Assembly (NCBI GenBank): GCA_012841845.1
Contig: DUTZ01000469.1
Coordinates: 1-28,190 of the forward strand
Reading direction: 5' to 3'
Source of the DNA: Actinomycetales bacterium
GTDB lineage: Bacteria > Actinomycetota > Actinomycetes > Mycobacteriales > Mycobacteriaceae
Length of the DNA stretch: 28,190 nucleotides
Below the pieces are notes generated by a model, which was not told the origin of the DNA, searched no databases, and saw nothing but the letters and a program-made list of their open reading frames with translations. Below, one piece after another: positions 14,776 through 23,620 of the stretch. Both the position numbers and the translations under genes were made by a program. How positions within the stretch are numbered: the stretch's first letter is position 1; each line of letters opens with the position of its first letter.

Positions 14776-15718
14776 TCCGCGCCGAGAACTCGGTGACGTC
14801 GCCGGCGTCCTCGCCGTCGATCTGGAACGGCGCGGGCTTCTCGAGCACCGTGGCCTGCATCGTGTTGCCCTGGAGGAAGTCCAGCGGACGGGTCTCGTGC
14901 CGCTCGCGCCCGAGCGCGTCCACACGCTTGCGGATGGCCGGCAGGCGGTGGAGGAACGTGTGCTCGGCGAGCACGTACACCGCCCGCGTCCACCCGAGGA
15001 CGCCCTTCGCGCGCAGGGCGAGGACGTCGAGCAGCCCGTCGTCGATCACCGCGTCGGGCAGCAGCACCATGCCGGCCTGCAGCATCCCGCAGTTGGCGAC
15101 GAGCAGGGTGCGCGCCTTGGTGTAGGTGGTCTCGCCCTCGTCGAGGGAGTACTCCACCTTGATCCGGTGACCGCGCAGGAGTGTGTTGGCGAACGAGCCG
15201 ACGTAGGCGAACCAGCCGACCCGGGCCTTGAGGTCGTCGTCGGTGCCCGCGATCATGTCGGCGTCCATGCCGGCGCCGAGCATCACGAGGAAGACGTCCT
15301 CGTGGGTCGCGCCCTCGCCGTCGGTGTAGCGGACCTCACCGAGGTCGATCGGCCGGCTCCGGCCGCCCATCGCCACCCGCAGGGCGCCGTCGACGTCGTC
15401 CAACGGGATGTCGAGGTTCCGGGCCAGCAGGTTGCCGGTGCCGAGCGGCACCACGCCCATCGGGATGGTGGTGCCGAGCAGCCCCTGGGCGACCGAGCGG
15501 ACGGTGCCGTCGCCGCCGCACGCGATCACCAGGCCGGCGCCTTCCTCCGCGGCGGCCCGGGCCTGGCCGACGCCGGGGTCCTCCTCGGTGGTCTCGACGA
15601 AGACGGGGTCGGTCCAGCCGTGCTGCTCGGCGCGGACGACCGCGCGCCGCTTGAGTTCGTCGACCCCCGACTTGATCGGGTTGTAGACCAGGACGACACG
15701 AGAGGAGGCTGTGGACAC
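14738..15718 (-). CDS. Diacylglycerol kinase / YegS-like lipid kinase
   Basis: 326 aa. VLVYNPIKSG opens the catalytic domain. ACGGDGTVRSVAQGL has the nucleotide-binding GGDGT (68-72), and MGVVPLGTGNLLARNLDIP the P-L-G-T-G-N motif (91-96). Downstream are MLGAGMDADMI, MVLLPDAVIDDGLLDVLAL and PFQIDGEDAGD, the last being the usual C-terminal motif of DagK/YegS proteins. It phosphorylates diacylglycerol or another lipid alcohol, recycling it to phosphatidate. GTG 15716-15718 is chosen because the fold starts there and a CACTGT hexamer stands 7 bases upstream; GTG 15725-15727 is an alternative. Divergent from rplJ and convergent with the acyltransferase gene. Confidence 0.88.
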   Translation of the reverse strand: MSTASSRVVLVYNPIKSGVDELKRRAVVRAEQHGWTDPVFVETTEEDPGVGQARAAAEEGAGLVIACGGDGTVRSVAQGLLGTTIPMGVVPLGTGNLLARNLDIPLDDVDGALRVAMGGRSRPIDLGEVRYTDGEGATHEDVFLVMLGAGMDADMIAGTDDDLKARVGWFAYVGSFANTLLRGHRIKVEYSLDEGETTYTKARTLLVANCGMLQAGMVLLPDAVIDDGLLDVLALRAKGVLGWTRAVYVLAEHTFLHRLPAIRKRVDALGRERHETRPLDFLQGNTMQATVLEKPAPFQIDGEDAGDVTEFSARIKRRGLTVRVGI

Positions 15719-15776
15719 GACGACCACAGTGTCAGAAAGCGCCGCGGCCCGCCATTCGGTGGACGACCGGCGCGAT

Positions 15777-15806
15777 TTGGTCTCGCCCGCGCCGGGCCGA
15801 TACCCT
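15777..15806 (+). promoter_or_regulatory. Promoter of rplJ-rplL
   Basis: TTGGTC (15777-15782) and TACCCT (15801-15806) are 18 bases apart. Transcription would start near 15813, giving a leader of about 265 bases before rplJ. Confidence 0.5.
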
Positions 15807-16076
15807 GATCGGGAAGTTTGACGCACGTGGGGCCCGCCTCGAGTGGACCCCGTCCGTGCACCTGATCAAGTTTCACCGAAGACCGCAGGTCGCCGCCCCC
15901 GCCGGGGGCGGTCGAAGGGTCCGGGAGCGCCCGGACGGCCCGCGCAGGAGAACACCGGTCAGCGTCGGAAGTGTCGCGGGTCCCAGGGACCCGAGTCCGC
16001 CTCCTCCACGCCCCGTGCCTGCGCGCGGGGCGTTCGTGTTCTCTCCGGGCGAGACGAACCAGAAAGGAGGCGAAAC
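15807..16076 (+). promoter_or_regulatory. Structured leader of rplJ-rplL (L10-type leader candidate)
   Basis: The untranslated leader holds several perfect hairpins: 15892-15912 (GCCGCCCCC with GGGGGCGGT, loop GCC), 15919-15936 (GTCCGGG with CCCGGAC), an 8-bp near-palindrome at 15977-15993, and 16008-16033 (ACGCCCC with GGGGCGT) followed by a T-containing tract. L10-L7/L12 binding to such leaders controls rplJL in many bacteria. The last hairpin could act as an attenuator. AGAAAGGAGG at 16061-16070 is the rplJ ribosome site. I could not verify the conserved L10-binding core by eye. Confidence 0.55.
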
Positions 16077-16589
16077 ATGGCAAAGCCCGCCAAGGTCCAG
16101 GCCGTTGCGGAGATCAAGGAGCAGTTCGAGAACTCCACCACCGCCGTGGTCACCGAGTACCGCGGCCTCTCCGTGCCCGAGGTCACCGAACTGCGTAAGG
16201 CGCTGGGCGACGCGGCCACCTATACCGTGGCCAAGAACACCCTGGTCAAGCGCGCGGCGCAGGAAGCCGGGGTCGAGGGTCTCGACGACCTCCTCACCGG
16301 CCCCACCGCCATCGCGTTCGTCACCGGCGAGGTCGTGGACGCCGCCAAGGCGCTCAAGACCTTCGCCAAGGACAACAAGGCGCTCGTCATCAAGGGCGGT
16401 GTCATGGACGGCCAGCCGCTGTCCACCACCGACCTCGAGAAGATCGCCGATCTCGAGTCCCGCGAGGTCCTGCTCGCGAAGCTGGCCGGTGCCCTCAAGG
16501 GCAACCAGACCAAGGCCGCCGGCCTGTTCAACGCGCCCGCCTCGCAGCTGGCGCGCCTGTTCGGTGCCCTCCAGGACAAGAAGAACTGA
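16077..16589 (+). CDS. rplJ: 50S ribosomal protein L10
   Basis: 170 aa, normal length. [17 protein letters not shown] opens the rRNA-binding domain, with [28 protein letters not shown] and GPTAIAFV. The C-terminal helix ([20 protein letters not shown], then [13 protein letters not shown]) carries the L7/L12 dimers. L10 anchors the stalk that recruits translation GTPases. rplL follows after 62 bases. Confidence 0.98.
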   Translation: MAKPAKVQAVAEIKEQFENSTTAVVTEYRGLSVPEVTELRKALGDAATYTVAKNTLVKRAAQEAGVEGLDDLLTGPTAIAFVTGEVVDAAKALKTFAKDNKALVIKGGVMDGQPLSTTDLEKIADLESREVLLAKLAGALKGNQTKAAGLFNAPASQLARLFGALQDKKN

Positions 16590-16651
16590 CACACCCCCAC
16601 ACGCTTCCGGGCCGCTGAGGCGGCGCCGGGACCAACAGAAAGGACGCCACC

Positions 16652-17044
16652 ATGGCGAAGCTCAGCAACGACGAGCTCCTCGATGCCTTCAAGGAGATGA
16701 CCCTTCTCGAGCTCTCCGAGTTCGTGAAGCTGTTCGAGGAGACCTTCGAGGTCACCGCCGCCGCTCCGGTCGCCGTCGCGGCCGCCGGTGCCCCGGCTGC
16801 CGGCGGCGACGCCGGCGGTGCCGCCGAGCAGGACGAGTTCGACGTCGTGCTCGAGTCGGCCGGCGACAAGAAGATCGGCGTGATCAAGGTCGTCCGCGAG
16901 ATCGTCTCGGGCCTGGGCCTCAAGGAGGCCAAGGACCTCGTCGAGTCCGCCCCCAAGCCGATCATCGAGAAGGCCGACAAGGAGGCCGCCGAGGCCGCCA
17001 AGGCCAAGCTCGAGGAGGCCGGCGCCACCGTCTCGCTCAAGTGA
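16652..17044 (+). CDS. rplL: 50S ribosomal protein L7/L12
   Basis: 130 aa. N-terminal dimer domain ([20 protein letters not shown]), Ala/Gly-rich hinge (about 37-60), and the C-terminal factor-binding domain [20 protein letters not shown] with [17 protein letters not shown]. It recruits EF-Tu, EF-G and IF2. AGAAAGGA at 16637-16644 is the ribosome site, 7 bases before ATG 16652. A very strong terminator follows. Confidence 0.98.
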   Translation: MAKLSNDELLDAFKEMTLLELSEFVKLFEETFEVTAAAPVAVAAAGAPAAGGDAGGAAEQDEFDVVLESAGDKKIGVIKVVREIVSGLGLKEAKDLVESAPKPIIEKADKEAAEAAKAKLEEAGATVSLK

Positions 17045-17062
17045 GCTGACGAGCACCACTGC

Positions 17063-17105
17063 CCACAGGGGCGGTCCCGCGGATCCCGCGGGGCCGCCCC
17101 TGTGG
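17063..17105 (+). terminator. Strong intrinsic terminator after rplL
   Basis: A 20-bp stem with a single G-U pair (17063-17082 with 17086-17105) and a 3-base ATC loop, 18 bases past the rplL stop. It isolates the ribosomal operon from the mce operon. Confidence 0.9.
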
Positions 17106-17189
17106 CGTGTGACGGGTGTTACGGTGCTACCCCGAGCCGCACGAGGATGAGGATCCGTTGTCGGGGAAGTCCGTCGTGGCCGTAACGAA

Positions 17190-17217
17190 TTGCGGTGACA
17201 CGCCGGTACATTAGGGT
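17190..17217 (+). promoter_or_regulatory. Promoter of the mkl-mce operon
   Basis: TTGCGG (17190-17195) and TAGGGT (17212-17217) with a 16-base spacer. Transcription would start near 17224, giving a leader of about 35 bases that includes GAGGAG (17246-17251), the ribosome site for GTG 17259. Confidence 0.5.
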
Positions 17218-17258
17218 GACCGTGGCCACACGCCGTGGTCGAAGTGAGGAGTGGTGTC

Positions 17259-18365
17259 GTGGGTGTCGAGGTATCCGTCGAGGGTCTGACCAAGTCGTTC
17301 GGGTCCCAGAAGATCTGGGAGGACGTGACCTTCACGCTCCCGGAGGGCGAGGTCAGCGCGCTCCTGGGCCCGTCCGGTACCGGTAAGTCGGTCTTCCTCA
17401 AGTCCCTCATCGGCCTGCTGCGGCCCGAGCAGGGCAAGATCATCATCGACGGCACGGACATCCTCCAGTGCACCGCCAAGGAGCTCTACGAGATCCGCAA
17501 GCTGTTCGGCGTCCTCTTCCAGGACGGCGCGCTGTTCGGCTCCATGGACCTGTTCGACAACGTGGCGTTTCCGCTGCGCGAGCACACCAAGAAGTCCGAG
17601 TCCGAGATCCGCGACATCGTCATGGAGAAGCTCGAGCTCACCGGCCTCACCGGCGCCGAGGGCAAGCTGCCCGGCGAGATCTCCGGCGGTATGCGTAAGC
17701 GCGCCGGCCTCGCCCGCGCCCTCGTGCTCGACCCCGAGATCATCCTCGTGGACGAGCCGGACTCCGGCCTCGACCCCGTGCGCACCACCTACCTCGCGCA
17801 GCTCCTCATCGACATCAACGCGCAGATCGACGCCACGATCCTCATCGTGACGCACAACATCAACCTCGCCCGCACCGTGCCGGACAACCTCGGCATGCTC
17901 TACCGCAAGAAGCTCGTCATGTTCGGCCCCCGCGAGGTCCTCCTCACGAGCGAGGAGCCGGCCGTCCGCCAGTTCCTCCGCGGCTCCAAGCTCGGGCCGA
18001 TCGGCATGTCCGAGGAGAAGGACGACGCGCAGATGCGCGAGGAGATGAAGCAGGCCGAGCAGGGCCACAACGACGGCTCGCCCGGCGACGACGAGCTCAA
18101 GGGCGTCCCGCCGCAGATGCAGCCGACCCCCGGCAGCCCCGAGCGCAAGGGCGAGATCCGCCGCGAGAAGCGCGTGGCCGAGATGATGGACGACCTCCCC
18201 GTGGAGGCCCAGAAGGCGATCCGTGAGGAGTGGGCGTCGCGCGGCCACGGCAACGGGCGCTCCACCGCCCCGGCGGCGGCCACCGCGACCGCCGGCGCCA
18301 CGACGTCCGGCGACACCGCCTCCACGGCCGGCGTCGACGACCACTACGGGTCCGACGAGAACTGA
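17259..18365 (+). CDS. mkl: Mce importer ATPase Mkl/MceG (MlaF-like)
   Basis: 368 aa. Residues 1-250 are an ABC ATPase: Walker A GPSGTGKS (37-44), Q-loop FQDG (87-90), signature ISGGMRKRAGLARAL (141 on), Walker B IILVDEPDSGLDP (161-173) and the switch His in ILIVTHNI. The signature I-S-G-G-M is that of MlaF/Mkl proteins, which power lipid movement through MlaE/YrbE permeases. Residues from about 260 form a charged, then Ala/Thr-rich tail; Mkl proteins carry a C-terminal extension needed for stability or assembly. In M. tuberculosis mkl is near rplL but separate from all mce operons; here it heads one. GTG 17259 is chosen over GTG 17235/17244 by its ribosome site. Confidence 0.93.
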   Translation: MGVEVSVEGLTKSFGSQKIWEDVTFTLPEGEVSALLGPSGTGKSVFLKSLIGLLRPEQGKIIIDGTDILQCTAKELYEIRKLFGVLFQDGALFGSMDLFDNVAFPLREHTKKSESEIRDIVMEKLELTGLTGAEGKLPGEISGGMRKRAGLARALVLDPEIILVDEPDSGLDPVRTTYLAQLLIDINAQIDATILIVTHNINLARTVPDNLGMLYRKKLVMFGPREVLLTSEEPAVRQFLRGSKLGPIGMSEEKDDAQMREEMKQAEQGHNDGSPGDDELKGVPPQMQPTPGSPERKGEIRREKRVAEMMDDLPVEAQKAIREEWASRGHGNGRSTAPAAATATAGATTSGDTASTAGVDDHYGSDEN

Positions 18366-18392
18366 CGGACCGGACGGGTCGGGGGACAGACG

Positions 18393-19223
18393 ATGGCAGA
18401 GGGCGAGGCCCCACAGGCGCAGTCGACACCGGGAGTGTCGGCTGCGTCCGTCGGCGGTGCCGTCAGCGGCGCCTTCGGCGAGGCCGGCAAGATCTTCCGG
18501 CTCTTCCTCGACGTGATCCGCGGCCTGTTCAAGCGCCCCTTCCAGTTCCGCGAGTTCATCGAGCAGTCCTGGTTCATCGCCTCGGTGACGATCCTGCCCT
18601 CGGCGCTGGTGGCGATCCCCTTCGGCGCCGTCGTGGCCATGCAGACGGGCTCGCTCGTCCAGCAGCTCGGCGCAGAGGCCTACACCGGCGCGACCGGCGT
18701 CCTCGCCGTCGTCCAGCAGGGGGCCCCACTCGTCACCTCGCTCCTCATCGCCGGCGCCGCGGGCTCGGCGGTGGCGGCCGACCTCGGCGCCCGCACCATC
18801 CGTGAGGAGCTCGACGCCATGCGGGTCCTGGGCATCGACCCGGTCCAGCGGCTCGTCGTGCCCCGGGTGCTCGGCATGATGCTCGTCGCCGTCCTGCTCA
18901 ACGGGCTGGTGTCGATCGTCGGCATCTCCGGCGGCTACGTCTTCAACATCCTCCTCCAGGGCGGAACCCCGGGCGCCTACCTCATGTCCTTCGGCGCGCT
19001 CGCCCAGCTGCCGGACTTCATCATGTCCTCCATCAAGGCGCTGGTCTTCGGCCTCATCGCCGGGGTCGTGGCCGCCCACTGCGGGATGAACCCCAAGGGC
19101 GGGCCCAAGGGCGTCGGCGACGCCGTCAACCTCGGCGTGGTCCTCACCTTTCTCCTGCTGTTCTTCGCCAACCTCATCCTCACGGCGATGTACCTGCAGA
19201 TCGTCCCGCCGAAGGGGTCATGA
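18393..19223 (+). CDS. yrbEA: MlaE-family permease YrbEA
   Basis: 276 aa, about five to six membrane helices. After an Ala/Gly-rich start and amphipathic helix come FREFIEQSWFIASVTILPS, IPFGAVVAMQTGSLVQQLGA, GSAVAADLGARTIREELDAM with VLGIDPVQRLVVPRVL, and GGPKGVGDAVNLGVVLTFLL. The E-E-L-D-A-M-x-V-x-G-I-D-P segment is the coupling helix that meets the ATPase. It pairs with YrbEB to form the inner-membrane channel for lipids gathered by the Mce proteins. 27 bases after mkl; ends overlapping yrbEB. Confidence 0.93.
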   Translation: MAEGEAPQAQSTPGVSAASVGGAVSGAFGEAGKIFRLFLDVIRGLFKRPFQFREFIEQSWFIASVTILPSALVAIPFGAVVAMQTGSLVQQLGAEAYTGATGVLAVVQQGAPLVTSLLIAGAAGSAVAADLGARTIREELDAMRVLGIDPVQRLVVPRVLGMMLVAVLLNGLVSIVGISGGYVFNILLQGGTPGAYLMSFGALAQLPDFIMSSIKALVFGLIAGVVAAHCGMNPKGGPKGVGDAVNLGVVLTFLLLFFANLILTAMYLQIVPPKGS

Positions 19224-20080
19224 TGGCGATCTTCACCGACGTGGGGCCCCGGCGGGCCAAGCTCCGCGCCGCCGTCCGCAAGCCGGTCGCGGCCTTCGAC
19301 GACCTGGGCGACCAGCTCGCCTTCCACCTCAGCGCGATCCGCTGGATCCCGCAGACCTTCCTCCACTTCCGGCACGAGGTGGTGCGGCTCATCGCCGAGG
19401 TCACCTTCGGCGTCGGCGTCCTCGCCGTCCTCGGCGGCACCATCGGCGTCATCGTCATGATGAGCGGGTTCACCGGCGTCGTCGTGGGGCTTCAGGGCTA
19501 CGCGGCCCTCGACCAGATCGGCAGCTCGGTCCTCACCGGCTTCCTCTCCGCCTACGTCAACACCCGCGAGGTCGCGCCGGTCGTGGCCTCGCTGGCCCTG
19601 TCCGCGACCGTCGGGTGCGGCTTCACCGCCCAGCTCGGCGCCATGCGCATCTCCGAGGAGATCGACGCCCTCGAGGTCATGGCGATTCCCAGCGTGCCCT
19701 ACCTCGTCACCACCCGGATGCTCGCGGGCTTCATCGCCGTCATCCCGCTCTACGTGGTGGGCCTGCTCTCCTCCTACCTGGCCACACGGTCCGTCAACAC
19801 GATGTTCCAGGGGCAGTCCACAGGGTCGTTCGACCACTACTTCCACCTGTTCCTGCCACCGGAAGACGTCATCTACTCGTTCATCAAGGTGATGATCTTC
19901 GCCTTTGTCCTGGTGATGATCCACTGCTACTACGGCTTCACGGCCACCGGGGGGCCCGCCGGCGTGGGCGTGGCGGTGGGTCGCGCGGTCCGCACGACCA
20001 TCGTCGTGGTAGCGATCGTCAACTTCTTCGTGGGCCTCGCGCTGTGGGGCACCACCACGACCGTGCGGGTGGCGGGATGA
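19220..20080 (+). CDS. yrbEB: MlaE-family permease YrbEB
   Basis: 286 aa, same fold as YrbEA: VTFGVGVLAVLGGTIGVIVM, LGAMRISEEIDALEVMAIPS as the coupling helix, then several hydrophobic helices ending TTIVVVAIVNFFVGLALWG. Together with YrbEA and Mkl it makes the ABC core of the importer. ATG 19220 overlaps the yrbEA stop (ATGA), and its own stop overlaps mceA. M. tuberculosis Mce1-Mce4 systems have the same two-permease layout. Confidence 0.93.
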   Translation: MMAIFTDVGPRRAKLRAAVRKPVAAFDDLGDQLAFHLSAIRWIPQTFLHFRHEVVRLIAEVTFGVGVLAVLGGTIGVIVMMSGFTGVVVGLQGYAALDQIGSSVLTGFLSAYVNTREVAPVVASLALSATVGCGFTAQLGAMRISEEIDALEVMAIPSVPYLVTTRMLAGFIAVIPLYVVGLLSSYLATRSVNTMFQGQSTGSFDHYFHLFLPPEDVIYSFIKVMIFAFVLVMIHCYYGFTATGGPAGVGVAVGRAVRTTIVVVAIVNFFVGLALWGTTTTVRVAG

Positions 20081-21513
20081 GCGAGCTCTCGAACACCGCC
20101 AAGCGGCTCCTCGCCGTGCTGTTCCTCGTCATCGCGCTGGCGTTCGTCTCCACCTCCATCGCCATCTACAACAGGGCGTTCACCTCCTCGGACAGCGTCA
20201 CGCTGATGGCCGACGAGATGGCCTACGCCCTGCCCAACGACGCCGACGTCAAGGCGCGCGGCGTCCTCGTGGGCCGGGTGGCCGGCGTGGAGCCCGCCGG
20301 CGACAAGGTGCAGGTGAACCTCGAGTTCGACCCCGCCTTCGCGGAGCGACTCCCCGCCAACATCTCCGGCCGGCTCCTGCCCAAGACGCTCTTCGGCGAG
20401 CGCTACGTGGACCTCGGCTTTCCCGACGACCCGCAGGGCACCCTCGAGCCCGGCACCACGATCCACCAGGACACCCGCGGCAACGCCGTCGAGCTCGGCC
20501 GCGTGCTCGACGGGCTCCTGCCCGTCCTCGAGGCCGTGCCGCCGGAGAAGCTCGCCGGCACGCTCGGCGCCCTCAACCAGGCGCTGTCGGGCAAGGGCGA
20601 CGAGCTCGGCGCGAGCCTCGTGGAGATCGGCCGGGTCTTCGACGGCATCTCCGAGGAGATGCCCGCCCTCGAGTCCGGGCTGCGGGACCTGTCCACCTTC
20701 TCGCAGACCTACTCCGAGGCGCTGCCCGACCTCATCCACGCGCTCGACGCCCTGCGCACCACCGGCAACACCGTCGTGGAACGCCGGACCGACATCGCCG
20801 ACGGCCTGCGCCGGGTGAGCGAGTCCTCCGAGGTCCTCACCGGCTTCCTCGCCACCAACCGCGACGACCTCATCGCGCTGGCCGCGGACTCGCGCCAGTC
20901 CCTGGAGTACCTCGCCGAGTACTCGCCGGCGCTGCCCTGCACCGTCGAGCAGTTCATGACCGCCCTGGACCGGTCGGACGACATCCTCGGCGTGGGCACC
21001 GCCAACCCCGGCATCCGGGTGACCATCGAGGTGATCAACCCCAAGGGCCGGTACCTGCCCAACCAGGACGAGCCCCGCTTCTTCGACGCCCGCGGCGCGC
21101 GCTGCTACGAGCCCGCCCAGCCGCCGTACTACTTCGGCAACGCCCCCGGCGGCGCGATCGCGGACGGCTCGTACCAGCCGCCCACGCGCAACCCGGGCCC
21201 GCAGTTCATGCCGACCCTGCCCAACCCGCTGCTCGAGGACGGCCCCGTGCCCGGCCTGCGCACCCGCGGGTCCGTCCCGCCCGCGCCGGGCCGCGCGGTG
21301 CCGGAGCGCGCCAACGACCCGTTCCCCTCCACCGTCACCGCCGGTCGCCCGGCCGGCGAGCTCGCCATGGCGTACGCGGGGTCCCCGCTCGAGGCCGACA
21401 CCGTGCGCACCGTGTACGGCGTGGCCACCGATCGTGACGCCGACGAGATCCCGGCCTGGGTCGGCGGGCTCGGCGCCCCCGCGCTCCGCGGCACGGAGGT
21501 GAGCTTCCGATGA
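20077..21513 (+). CDS. mceA: MCE family protein MceA
   Basis: 478 aa. One N-terminal membrane helix (LLAVLFLVIALAFVSTSIAI) is followed by the MCE domain (about residues 45-125, with ARGVLVGRVAGVEP and FGERYVDLGF). Then a long helical region (about 130-310) forms the tube/needle part, and a Pro/Gly-rich tail contains ARCYEPAQPPYYFGNAPGG. Six different Mce subunits form one hexamer carrying lipid across the periplasm. Four-base overlaps with both neighbours show a tightly coupled operon. The cargo (cholesterol, fatty acid, mycolate or other) cannot be decided here. Confidence 0.93.
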   Translation: MSELSNTAKRLLAVLFLVIALAFVSTSIAIYNRAFTSSDSVTLMADEMAYALPNDADVKARGVLVGRVAGVEPAGDKVQVNLEFDPAFAERLPANISGRLLPKTLFGERYVDLGFPDDPQGTLEPGTTIHQDTRGNAVELGRVLDGLLPVLEAVPPEKLAGTLGALNQALSGKGDELGASLVEIGRVFDGISEEMPALESGLRDLSTFSQTYSEALPDLIHALDALRTTGNTVVERRTDIADGLRRVSESSEVLTGFLATNRDDLIALAADSRQSLEYLAEYSPALPCTVEQFMTALDRSDDILGVGTANPGIRVTIEVINPKGRYLPNQDEPRFFDARGARCYEPAQPPYYFGNAPGGAIADGSYQPPTRNPGPQFMPTLPNPLLEDGPVPGLRTRGSVPPAPGRAVPERANDPFPSTVTAGRPAGELAMAYAGSPLEADTVRTVYGVATDRDADEIPAWVGGLGAPALRGTEVSFR

Positions 21514-22601
21514 ACGCCAAGCTCAGGGCCCTCTTCCGCGGCGGCCTCCTCGGCTCCTTCGTCAAACTCGTCGTCTTTGTGATCGTCACGGTGGTCCTCA
21601 GCTCGATCCTCGCCACGACGATCCGCGGCGGGACCCGCGAGGACGGCACCGAGTACTCGGCGATCTTCTCCGACGTCACCATGCTCGAGGAGGGCGACGA
21701 CGTCCGGATCGCCGGCGTCGTGGTGGGCCACGTGACCGACTTCGAGATCCACGGGCGCGACCAGGCCAAGGTGTACTTCACGATGTCCGGCGACCGCACC
21801 CTGCCGGCCAACGTCCACGCCTCGCTGCGGTTCCGCAACATGATCGGCCAGCGCTACATGAACCTCTCGCTCGAGCCCGGACCCGTCCAGGCGGCCATGC
21901 CGGAGGGCACCACGATCGGCATCGAAAACACCTCGCCGGCGGTCGACCTCACCGCGCTGTTCAACGGCTTCCGCCCCCTGTTCACCACGCTCCAGCCGGA
22001 CGACGTCAACGCGCTGTCCGAGTCTCTCGTCCGCGTCCTGCAGGGTGAGGGCGGGACCGTCACCAACCTCGTCCGCCAGACCGGCCAGCTCACCAACCAC
22101 CTCGCCGACCGGGACCGCGTCATCGGCGAGGTGATCGACAACCTCACCCGGGTGCTGCAGACCATCAACGAGCGGGACGTGCAGTTCCAGCAGCTCGTCG
22201 TGACCACCCGCATGCTCATGGAGGGCCTGGCCGCCGAGCGCGACGCGGTGGGCGGCTCGCTCGACTCCCTCGCCGACCTCACCTCGTCGGCCGAGAACGT
22301 GGTGACGGCCACCCGCCCGCAGGTCACCGAGTCGCTCGACCACCTCAAGGTGGTGTCCGACGCTCTCGTGGACAACCGCGACCAGGCGTCCGAGGTGATC
22401 ACCAACATGCCGGTCAAGACCGACAACCTCATCCGGATGGGCTCGTTCGGCTCCTGGTTCCAGTTCTATCTGTGCGGCGCCGACGTGGTGAAGGGCGAGG
22501 GCACGAACGTACCCAACCTCCTCCCGAACGGCGGCGGCACGATCAACCATGTGGTGTACACGAACGCCGCGCCGCGATGCCACGCAGGAGGGATCCCGTG
22601 A
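21510..22601 (+). CDS. mceB: MCE family protein MceB
   Basis: 363 aa. N-terminal anchor (FVKLVVFVIVTVVLSSILA), MCE domain (about 45-125: EGDDVRIAGVVVGHVTDFEI to GQRYMNLSLEPG), then a long helical segment (about 150-320) and a short tail with cysteines at LCGADVV and RCHAGGIP. Second ring subunit of the Mce hexamer. ATGA overlap with mceA and GTGA overlap with mceC. Confidence 0.93.
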   Translation: MNAKLRALFRGGLLGSFVKLVVFVIVTVVLSSILATTIRGGTREDGTEYSAIFSDVTMLEEGDDVRIAGVVVGHVTDFEIHGRDQAKVYFTMSGDRTLPANVHASLRFRNMIGQRYMNLSLEPGPVQAAMPEGTTIGIENTSPAVDLTALFNGFRPLFTTLQPDDVNALSESLVRVLQGEGGTVTNLVRQTGQLTNHLADRDRVIGEVIDNLTRVLQTINERDVQFQQLVVTTRMLMEGLAAERDAVGGSLDSLADLTSSAENVVTATRPQVTESLDHLKVVSDALVDNRDQASEVITNMPVKTDNLIRMGSFGSWFQFYLCGADVVKGEGTNVPNLLPNGGGTINHVVYTNAAPRCHAGGIP

Positions 22602-23620
22602 GCAAGCGCAAGCCCGGCGAGACCCGGTTCTCCAACGCGACCATCGGCATCGCCGGTGTCGTGGTGATCCTCGCGCTCACCGCCACCTCCTTCCTGCTGG
22701 ACTCCCTGCCCTTCGTGGGCGCGGGCCCCAAGTACACCGCCTACTTCTCCGAGGCGGCCGGGCTCCAGGGCGGCAACGAGGTCCGCGTGGCCGGCATCAA
22801 GGTGGGCGTGGTGACCGACGTCGACCTCGACGGCGACCGCGTCGAGGTGGGATTCCGCGCCAAGGACGCCTGGCTGGGCGACGACACCCGCGCGAGCATC
22901 CAGATCAAGACCGTCCTGGGCCAGAAGTACCTGGCGCTCGAGCCCGCGGGCACGGAGGAACTGGACACCTCCGACCCCATCCCGCTCGAGCGGACCGTCG
23001 CCCCCTACGACGTGGTGACCGCCTTCTCCTCGGCCGCCGAGACCCTCGAGGCGATCGACGACCGGAAGCTGGCCGAGAGCCTGGACACCCTCACCGACGC
23101 CATGCAGGCCTCGCCCGACGAGTTCCGGGGCGCGGTCGACGGCGTCGCGCGCCTGTCCCAGACCCTGTCCAGCCGCGACGCCGAGCTGCGCGAGCTCCTC
23201 GAGGCCACGCGGACCAGCTCGCGGATCCTCGCCGAGCGCAACGACGACTTCCGGCGCCTCATCGTGGGCACCGGCCAACTCCTCGGCGAGCTCAACTCCC
23301 GGTCCGAGGCGCTCGAGCTGGTCCTGGCCTCCACCCGGGGCCTGTCCGTGGAACTGCGCCGCTTCGTCGCCGACAACGAGGCGGAGTTCGGGCCGACGCT
23401 CGAGAGCCTGGACAGTGCGCTGGAGGTCCTCACCGACCACGAGGCCGAGCTGCGCAAGTCGATCCACAACCTGGCGCCGTTCTACCGGCTCTACGCCAAC
23501 ATGCTCGGCTCCGGCAGGTGGTTCGACTCCGTCGTCACCAACCTCGTCCCGCCCGGCGCCCCCGAACCGCCGTTCCATCCCGGCGCCCGTCCGCCCGTCC
23601 GACTGAGCGGGGTGAACTGA
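22598..23620 (+). CDS. mceC: MCE family protein MceC
   Basis: 340 aa from GTG 22598, preceded by AGGAGG at 22586-22591. Anchor helix (ATIGIAGVVVILALTATSFLL), MCE domain (GGNEVRVAGIKVGVVTDVDL to LGQKYLALEPAG), helical tube region (about 130-300), and a Pro-rich C-terminus (LVPPGAPEPPFHPGARPP) as in mycobacterial MceC. Shares one base with mceD (TGATG). Confidence 0.93.
   Translation: MSKRKPGETRFSNATIGIAGVVVILALTATSFLLDSLPFVGAGPKYTAYFSEAAGLQGGNEVRVAGIKVGVVTDVDLDGDRVEVGFRAKDAWLGDDTRASIQIKTVLGQKYLALEPAGTEELDTSDPIPLERTVAPYDVVTAFSSAAETLEAIDDRKLAESLDTLTDAMQASPDEFRGAVDGVARLSQTLSSRDAELRELLEATRTSSRILAERNDDFRRLIVGTGQLLGELNSRSEALELVLASTRGLSVELRRFVADNEAEFGPTLESLDSALEVLTDHEAELRKSIHNLAPFYRLYANMLGSGRWFDSVVTNLVPPGAPEPPFHPGARPPVRLSGVN

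Noticed and set aside
17235..17258. Upstream GTG starts (17235, 17244) for mkl
   Set aside because: The GAGGAG ribosome site at 17246-17251 fits GTG 17259, which also begins right before the first ABC strand.
17211..19079. 622-codon minus-strand frame across mkl and yrbEA
   Set aside because: Antisense shadow of two well-supported genes, with Asp/His/Glu/Gly-rich composition and no domain.
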